This document shows, one piece after another, positions 5,230-9,485 of a stretch of DNA of 9,485 nt (position 1 is the first letter of the stretch; each line of letters opens with the position of its first letter). A program made the translations under genes and the position numbers. The notes below the pieces were generated by a model. The model searched no databases, had not been told where the DNA came from, and saw nothing but the letters and a program-made list of their open reading frames with translations. Source of the DNA: Rhodospirillales bacterium (lineage in GTDB: Bacteria > Pseudomonadota > Alphaproteobacteria > ATCC43930 > CGMCC-115725). The DNA lies in assembly GCA_015654725.1 (NCBI GenBank), contig JAATGI010000479.1, forward strand, positions 1 through 9,485, in the 5' to 3' direction.

Positions 5230-7152
5230 GTGGGGGATCAGATCGAGCGCAAGCTCACCGCCATTCTGGCGGCGGATATTGCCGGCTATTCGCGGCTGAT
5301 GGCGGCCGACGAAGAGGGCACGCTCGCGCGGCTCAAATCCCATCGCCGCGAGTTGATCGATCCCAAGATCAAGGAACATCGCGGCCGCATCATCAAGACC
5401 ACCGGCGACGGCATGCTGGTCGAGTTCGCCAGCGTGGTCGACGCGGTGCGCTGCGCCGTCGATGTCCAGCGCGGCATGATCGCGCGCAACGCCGAGGCGG
5501 CGCCCGACCGGCGCATCGAATTCCGTGTCGGCGTCAATCTCGGCGATGTCATCGTCGATGGCGACGACATCTATGGCGATGGCGTCAATATCGCCGCGCG
5601 GTTGGAGAATATCGCCGAGCCGGGCGGCATCCGCGTCTCGGCGACGGTGCGCGATCATGTCTTGGATAAGCTTGGCTTCGCCTTCGACGATCTCGGCGAA
5701 CAGCAATTGAAGAACATTGCCCGGCCGGTTCGGGTTTACCGGGTCGATCCGCGAAACCAAATCACCACTCCGGCGCAAGCCGGAATCCACCACGCCGCCA
5801 TCGCGCCGACGGCAACGATGGACCCTGGCCTTCGCCGGGGTGGCAACCGAATTTTGATTTCGGCGCTCGCCGTCGTCGTGCTGTTGATCGTGATCGCCGG
5901 GGGCACCTGGTATTTCCTCGGGGCCAACAAATCCGCGCCCGCCGCGGCGAACGTGCCGGCGCCGGCCGAAGCCGCGCGTCTTTCCATTGTCGTGCTGCCG
6001 TTTACGAATCTAGGCGGCGATCCGAGCCAGGACTATTTCGCCGACGGTATTACCGAGAATCTCACCACCGACCTGTCCCGCATCCGCAACAGCTTCGTGA
6101 TCGCGCGCAACACCGCGTTCACTTATAAGGGCAAGGATATCGACGCCAAGGAAATCGCCAAGGAACTCGATGTCCGTTACGTCCTTGAAGGCTCGGTGCA
6201 ACGCGACCAGAACCATGTCCGCGTCAACGCCCAGCTTATCGACGCCGAATCCGGCGCGCATCTCTGGGCCGACCGTTTCGAGGAAGATGTCGTGGATTTG
6301 TTCAAACTGCAGGACGAGGTCGTGGCACGATTGGCCAATACCTTGGGCTATGAACTCGTCAGGGCGGAAGCCGGGAAAAGTGCCCAGTCCAGAGACCCCA
6401 ACGCGATCGATTTGACGATGCGCGGTTGGGCCTTGATGTGGCAACCGCCGCCAAACAAAGAGCGGAGTGAATCCGCACGCGAGTTTTTTGAGCAGGCGTT
6501 GAAGCTCGATCCTCAAAACGCGGAGGCCTTGGCCGGGATCGCCTATACCGATGTCCGGGCCTATGCCTTCGGCTGGACGGCGAATTTGGCGGACGCCGCG
6601 GCCGAGGCGATGGATATGCTGGCAAAGGCGACCGCGATCAATCCCAACTACGCGTATGCCTACTGGCTTAAGAGCACCATGCTGTTCCTGACGAAGCAAT
6701 TGCCAGAGGCGCTGCAGGCGGCCCAAACAGGTTTGACCATCAATCCAAATTCGGCGCCCGCCTATTTCGCCATGGGTCAAGCCGAATTTCCGCTCGGACT
6801 CTGCGACCAAGCGATCGCGCACATCAAGGAAGCCTTCAAACTGAGCCCGCGCGACCCCTCGATCGGGCTCTGGCACATGAATATCGGCAATGCCGAATTT
6901 TGTCTCGGCCATGACGATGCCGCGATCGAGGAGGAGAATCAGGCAATCGCCGCAGGGTTCCGGCCCTGGGTTCCCTACACTTGGTTGGCGGCGGCCTACA
7001 CCCGCAAAGGCAATGAGGTGGAGGCGAAGGCGGCGCTGGCGGAAGCGAAGCGTGTTGTTCCAGAGATAACCGTCAAATGGGTTATCACACGCTCGCCAAA
7101 TGTCCCGGCTTATTTCGACGCGCTGCGCAAGGCGGGGTTACCGGAGGAGTGA
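5230..7152 (+). CDS. Class III adenylate cyclase with membrane segment, TolB/FlgO-like domain and TPR-like tail
   Basis: The 640-residue protein starts at GTG 5230, with GGAGG four bases upstream. Residues 8-172 form a class III nucleotide cyclase domain making cAMP from ATP. Metal-binding D16 (AADIAGYS) and D60 (TTGDG), adenine-selecting K57 and D113, and transition-state N120 and R124 (VNIAARLE) are all present, so it looks active and adenylate-specific. Residues 207-230 form one membrane helix. Residues 250-375 (IVVLPFTNLGGDPSQDYFADGITENL onward) match the TolB/FlgO-like domain often fused to such cyclases. Residues 390-620 are helical TPR-like repeats, with asparagine-proline turns at NPNYAYAYW and NPNSAPAYF. 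With the cyclase N-terminal and cytoplasmic, the tail would lie in the periplasm, where it could sense binding partners. The linker at 179-206 is encoded by an embedded palindromic repeat. Codon use becomes less GC-rich after about 6361. The stop lies 1 bp from the end of the convergent MDR gene. Confidence 0.9.
   Translation: MGDQIERKLTAILAADIAGYSRLMAADEEGTLARLKSHRRELIDPKIKEHRGRIIKTTGDGMLVEFASVVDAVRCAVDVQRGMIARNAEAAPDRRIEFRVGVNLGDVIVDGDDIYGDGVNIAARLENIAEPGGIRVSATVRDHVLDKLGFAFDDLGEQQLKNIARPVRVYRVDPRNQITTPAQAGIHHAAIAPTATMDPGLRRGGNRILISALAVVVLLIVIAGGTWYFLGANKSAPAAANVPAPAEAARLSIVVLPFTNLGGDPSQDYFADGITENLTTDLSRIRNSFVIARNTAFTYKGKDIDAKEIAKELDVRYVLEGSVQRDQNHVRVNAQLIDAESGAHLWADRFEEDVVDLFKLQDEVVARLANTLGYELVRAEAGKSAQSRDPNAIDLTMRGWALMWQPPPNKERSESAREFFEQALKLDPQNAEALAGIAYTDVRAYAFGWTANLADAAAEAMDMLAKATAINPNYAYAYWLKSTMLFLTKQLPEALQAAQTGLTINPNSAPAYFAMGQAEFPLGLCDQAIAHIKEAFKLSPRDPSIGLWHMNIGNAEFCLGHDDAAIEEENQAIAAGFRPWVPYTWLAAAYTRKGNEVEAKAALAEAKRVVPEITVKWVITRSPNVPAYFDALRKAGLPEE
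5765..5843. repeat. Alphaproteobacterial-type palindromic repeat embedded in frame in the cyclase gene
   Basis: Arms at 5765-5789 and 5819-5843 are inverted copies matching at 19 of 25 positions. The left arm contains its own small hairpin, CCGGC-GCAA-GCCGG (5770-5783), with a GNRA-type loop. The translation, TPAQAGIHH ... MDPGLRRGG (residues 180-205), is one I recognise from dispersed intergenic repeats in alphaproteobacteria. It falls exactly between the cyclase domain and the membrane helix, a place that tolerates extra sequence. The arms are seen directly; the repeat-family link is from memory. Confidence 0.65.
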
Positions 7153-7153
7153 G

Positions 7154-8161
7154 CTACGCCAGGCTGATCACCACCTTGCCGAAATGCGCGGCCGATTTCA
7201 GGTAGTTGAAGGCGGCGCGGGTTTCGTTGAAGGGAAACACCTTGTCGATCGCCGGCTTGAGACTGTTGACAGCGATGGCGCGGTTCATGGCCTCGAACAT
7301 CTGGGTCGAGCCGACCGAAATGCCCTGGATGTTGGCGCGCTTGCCCAGGATCATCATCGGGTTGAATTCGCCCTGGGGCTGCGACAGCACGCCGATCATG
7401 CTGATCTTGCCGCCGACCTTGATGGCGCCGAGCGAGCGCATGAAGGTGCCGGCGCCGCCGACCTCGATCACTTGATCGACGCCGCCGCCGGTCAGTTCCG
7501 CCGCCGCCTTGTCCCATTCCGGCGTGGTCTTGTAATTGATGCCGTGCTTGGCGCCGAGCTTCTTGGCGCGGGCGAGCTTCTCGTCGCTCGACGAGGTCAC
7601 GATCACTTCGGCGCCTAAGGCCCGCGCGAATTGCAACGCGAAGATCGAGACGCCGCCGGTGCCCTGCACCAGCACGGTATTGCCGGCCTTGGTCCAGCCA
7701 TGCTCGACCACCGCGTGCCAGGCGGTGACGCCGGCGCAGGGCAGGGTCGCCCCTTCTTCCAGCGAGAAATGCGCCGGCAGCTTCACCGTGCCAGTTTCCT
7801 CGAGCACGACATACTCGGCGAGCATGCCGTCGATGGAGCCACCCAGGGCATGGCCGCCGCTGTCGGCGGCGGGGTTGCCGCCCTCCCAACGCTGCGAGAA
7901 GTTGCCGGCGACCTTGTCGCCGACCTTGAAGCGGGTGACCTCGGCGCCGATCTCGACCACCTCGCCGGCGCCGTCCGACAGCGGAATCACATTGGGCTTC
8001 ATCGGCATCCGATAAGTGCCGCTGGCGACCGCCAAGTCGCGGTAATTGAGCGAGCAGGCCGCGACCTTGACCAGGACTTGCCGCCGGCCGGGCTTGGGTT
8101 GCGGCAACTCGACCGGTGTCAGCCCGTCGATGCCGGGCGATTTCACTTGATAGGCGCGCAT
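7154..8161 (-). CDS. MDR-family NAD(P)-dependent oxidoreductase (zinc-free, quinone oxidoreductase/alcohol dehydrogenase-like)
   Basis: This 335-residue, full-length member of the medium-chain dehydrogenase/reductase superfamily has an N-terminal GroES-like catalytic domain (about 1-130) with SLNYRD at 37-42, and a Rossmann domain (about 130-270) with the dinucleotide motif GTGGVS at 167-172. The GHE zinc motif of true zinc alcohol dehydrogenases is replaced by SDGAGEV (62-68), and the structural-zinc cysteine cluster is absent. It is therefore more likely a quinone/enal reductase-like enzyme than an ethanol dehydrogenase; the substrate is unknown. AGGGAG lies 6 bases before the ATG. It is the second gene of a leftward operon, 16 bp after a second MDR gene. 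Its C-terminus, HFGKVVISLA, resembles that of its neighbour, HFGKIVLTV, as expected for distant paralogues. Confidence 0.88.
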   Translation of the reverse strand: MRAYQVKSPGIDGLTPVELPQPKPGRRQVLVKVAACSLNYRDLAVASGTYRMPMKPNVIPLSDGAGEVVEIGAEVTRFKVGDKVAGNFSQRWEGGNPAADSGGHALGGSIDGMLAEYVVLEETGTVKLPAHFSLEEGATLPCAGVTAWHAVVEHGWTKAGNTVLVQGTGGVSIFALQFARALGAEVIVTSSSDEKLARAKKLGAKHGINYKTTPEWDKAAAELTGGGVDQVIEVGGAGTFMRSLGAIKVGGKISMIGVLSQPQGEFNPMMILGKRANIQGISVGSTQMFEAMNRAIAVNSLKPAIDKVFPFNETRAAFNYLKSAAHFGKVVISLA

Positions 8162-8177
8162 GGGAGTCTCCCTTGAC

Positions 8178-9143
8178 TTAGACGGTCAGGACGATTTTGC
8201 CGAAATGGCGGTTGGCCTTCATATAGTCGAGCGCGGCGCCGGTTTCGTCGAGCGGGAAGGTCCGGTCGAGCGGCAGGCGCAAGGTGCCGGCCTCGACCAG
8301 CGGCCAGATATCGGCGCGCATCAGCCGATTGATATCGCGCACTTCTTCGATGGAACGGGTGCGAAAGGTGACGCCGATATAATCGATGCGTTTCAAGGCG
8401 TGGAGGTTGTAATCGAACTCGCCGCTGGTGCCGCCGAGGCGCCCGACATTGACGATACGGCCCAAGATGGCGCAGGCCTTCATATTGTCGTTCATGACGC
8501 CGCCCGAGACCTGATCGACGATCAGATCGACGCCGTTGCCCGCGGCCTTCGAGGCCTGCTCGGCCCAGCCCGGATGTTTCGGGTCGAGTGCCAGATCGGC
8601 GCCGAATTCCTCGAGCCGCGCACGGCGCCCGGCATCGCTTGAAGTGCCGATCACGATGCGCGCGCCCTTGGCCTTGGCGATCTGCATCGCCATCAGCCCG
8701 ACGCCGCTCGACGCACCCTGGATCAAAACGCTTTCCCCCGGCTCGATGCCGCCCACGGTCACGACGGCGTTGTGCATGGTCTGGAGCGCGATCGGCAGCG
8801 TCGTGGCGTGGGTGAAATCGAGGCCGCGCGGCAGCGGGTTGACGCGGCCCCAATCGGTCACGGCGTACTCGGCCCAGGCGCCGGCGCCCGAGCAGGTGAC
8901 GCGGTCGCCCGATTTGATGCCCTTGGCCTCGGCGCCGACCGCCTCGACCTCGCCGGCGAATTCCATGCCGATGACCGCGCCGATGCCGCCGGCATTGCCG
9001 TGTTTCTGGCCCACGGCCTGGTTGATGTCGGCGCGGTTGAGTGCCGCGGCATGAACCTTGACCAGAACCTCGTTGGGCTTGGGCGAGGGCTTCGCCACCT
9101 CGCGTATCGCCAAGCCCTGTTCCGTCGCCACCGCCGCTTTCAT
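8178..9143 (-). CDS. MDR-family quinone oxidoreductase-like protein (NADPH-type)
   Basis: The product is 321 residues and belongs to the quinone oxidoreductase branch of the MDR superfamily. The GroES-like half (1-120) has AALNRADI (33-40) and GMEFAGEVEAVG (59-70), and the Rossmann half has VLIQGASSGVG (139-149), typical of NADPH-binding zeta-crystallin-like enzymes. There are no zinc ligands. The expected reaction is NADPH-dependent reduction of a quinone or activated alkene; the true substrate is unknown. The frame is open upstream to 9350, but the conserved protein begins at MKAAVATEQGL. GAGGAGG lies 5 bases before the ATG at 9141-9143, so I place the start there. It is the first gene of the MDR pair and is divergent from an amidohydrolase gene 163 bp away, which hints at a shared catabolic role. 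Confidence 0.88.
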   Translation of the reverse strand: MKAAVATEQGLAIREVAKPSPKPNEVLVKVHAAALNRADINQAVGQKHGNAGGIGAVIGMEFAGEVEAVGAEAKGIKSGDRVTCSGAGAWAEYAVTDWGRVNPLPRGLDFTHATTLPIALQTMHNAVVTVGGIEPGESVLIQGASSGVGLMAMQIAKAKGARIVIGTSSDAGRRARLEEFGADLALDPKHPGWAEQASKAAGNGVDLIVDQVSGGVMNDNMKACAILGRIVNVGRLGGTSGEFDYNLHALKRIDYIGVTFRTRSIEEVRDINRLMRADIWPLVEAGTLRLPLDRTFPLDETGAALDYMKANRHFGKIVLTV

Positions 9144-9193
9144 CCGCGCCTCCTCGATTGCCGGGGGGAACTCTAACGTCCTCGCCCCCACCC

Positions 9194-9212
9194 GACAACG
9201 CCGCGCGTTGTC
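9194..9212. promoter_or_regulatory. 8-bp inverted repeat between MDR and amidohydrolase genes (candidate operator)
   Basis: GACAACGC (9194-9201) and GCGTTGTC (9205-9212) are exact complements around a 3-bp centre, a 19-bp dyad. It lies 51 bp upstream of the MDR gene start and 94 bp upstream of the amidohydrolase start, where one regulator could control both. No clear -35/-10 pair could be assigned. Confidence 0.4.
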
Positions 9213-9214
9213 TT

Positions 9215-9237
9215 CCCTCCCCCGCGTGCTGGGAGGG
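9215..9237. repeat. GC-rich palindromic intergenic repeat (CCCTCCC/GGGAGGG)
   Basis: CCCTCCC (9215-9221) and GGGAGGG (9231-9237) pair perfectly across a 9-base loop and are followed by TTGAGAGGAGG. This resembles the dispersed CCCTCxCCC...GGGAGAGGGTTG repeats common between genes of GC-rich proteobacteria. It could act as a weak terminator or be a mobile-repeat relic. Confidence 0.45.
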
Positions 9238-9294
9238 TTGAGAGGAGGCCGGCGGTTGAAGCGGTCGTGGGTTTGGCGGAATATCAGCCGAACA

Positions 9295-9300
9295 GGGAGG
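9295..9300 (+). promoter_or_regulatory. Ribosome binding site of the amidohydrolase gene
   Basis: GGGAGG lies 6 bases before the ATG at 9307. Good match and spacing fix this start, although the gene runs off the window. Confidence 0.7.
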
Positions 9301-9306
9301 CAACCC

Positions 9307-9485
9307 ATGGGCCAATTCGAGCCGATCGTCGGCGCCGAGATTCGCGCCAAGCTCGATCATCCGGTGATCGATGGCGACGGCCATATCGCCGAAAGCATGT
9401 TCGCGCTGGTCGATTTCCTCGAGCAGGTCGCGGGCAAGGAGCTGGCGAGAAAATGCATGGCGTCCTGGCCCGGCGGCGGTCCTCA
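9307..9485 (+). CDS. Amidohydrolase family protein, N-terminal fragment (runs off the right edge)
   Basis: The first 59 complete codons of a rightward gene are present, and the frame stays open to the window edge. The product begins MGQFEPIVGAEIRAKLDHPV and then has IDGDGHIAES (21-30), matching the N-terminal metal-site strand of the amidohydrolase-2 (COG2159-type) TIM-barrel family, where D24 and H26 would be metal-site residues. Members include decarboxylases and hydrolases for aromatic or small carboxylic compounds. The rest of the active site is outside the window, so substrate and completeness cannot be judged. A strong GGGAGG precedes the ATG. It is divergent from the MDR oxidoreductase pair, which suggests a common catabolic locus. 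Confidence 0.75.
   Translation, partial: MGQFEPIVGAEIRAKLDHPVIDGDGHIAESMFALVDFLEQVAGKELARKCMASWPGGGP

Noticed and set aside
5106..5669. Open frame on the plus strand starting in the intergenic region before the cyclase
   Set aside because: It overlaps the cyclase domain in another frame and translates to Arg-rich low-complexity sequence without a ribosome binding site.
8162..8172. Hairpin GGGAG-T-CTCCC at the ribosome binding site of the downstream MDR gene
   Set aside because: The one-base centre cannot form an RNA loop, and the symmetry probably reflects a normal Shine-Dalgarno.
8143..9384. 413-codon open frame on the minus strand overlapping both MDR genes
   Set aside because: It is an arginine-rich out-of-frame reading of the MDR gene. 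The MDR frame has clear motifs and a good ribosome binding site.

Overview
The window is GC-rich, densely packed bacterial DNA that looks like an alphaproteobacterial chromosome, perhaps Rhodospirillales or a relative. I base this on the strong G/C preference at third codon positions, the gene families present, and a palindromic repeat whose translation (PAQAGIH ... MDPGLRRG) I know as common in that class. No rRNA, tRNA, CRISPR array, transposase or phage gene was seen. This is an inference, not a database identification.

Layout from left to right. (1) A leftward operon for osmoprotectant (glycine betaine/choline-type) uptake of the YehZ/YehY kind: substrate-binding protein (2086-1166), then permease (1169-3), joined by an ATGA overlap. 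A second ATGA at the left edge probably starts the ATPase gene. (2) A divergent rightward pair: a cupin protein (2196-2756) joined by ATGA to a DMT/EamA-family exporter (2753-3699). The exporter is split by a one-base deletion near 2989. (3) A leftward REC-EAL response regulator with a complete c-di-GMP phosphodiesterase motif set (4872-3691), whose end overlaps the end of the exporter gene. (4) An AT-rich intergenic region (4873-5229) holding a consensus sigma-70 promoter for the REC-EAL gene, a long leader and several inverted repeats. (5) A rightward class III adenylate cyclase with a membrane segment, a TolB/FlgO-like domain and a TPR-like tail (5230-7152). (6) A leftward pair of MDR-family oxidoreductases (9143-8178 and 8161-7154). 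(7) The start of a rightward amidohydrolase (9307 to the right edge), divergent from the MDR pair across 163 bp with two inverted repeats.

The genes are mostly housekeeping or accessory metabolism and signalling, and I see no obvious new multi-gene system. The points most worth a second look are the palindromic repeat embedded in frame in the cyclase linker, the regulatory structure between the divergent c-di-GMP phosphodiesterase and adenylate cyclase genes, and the frameshift in the exporter gene.
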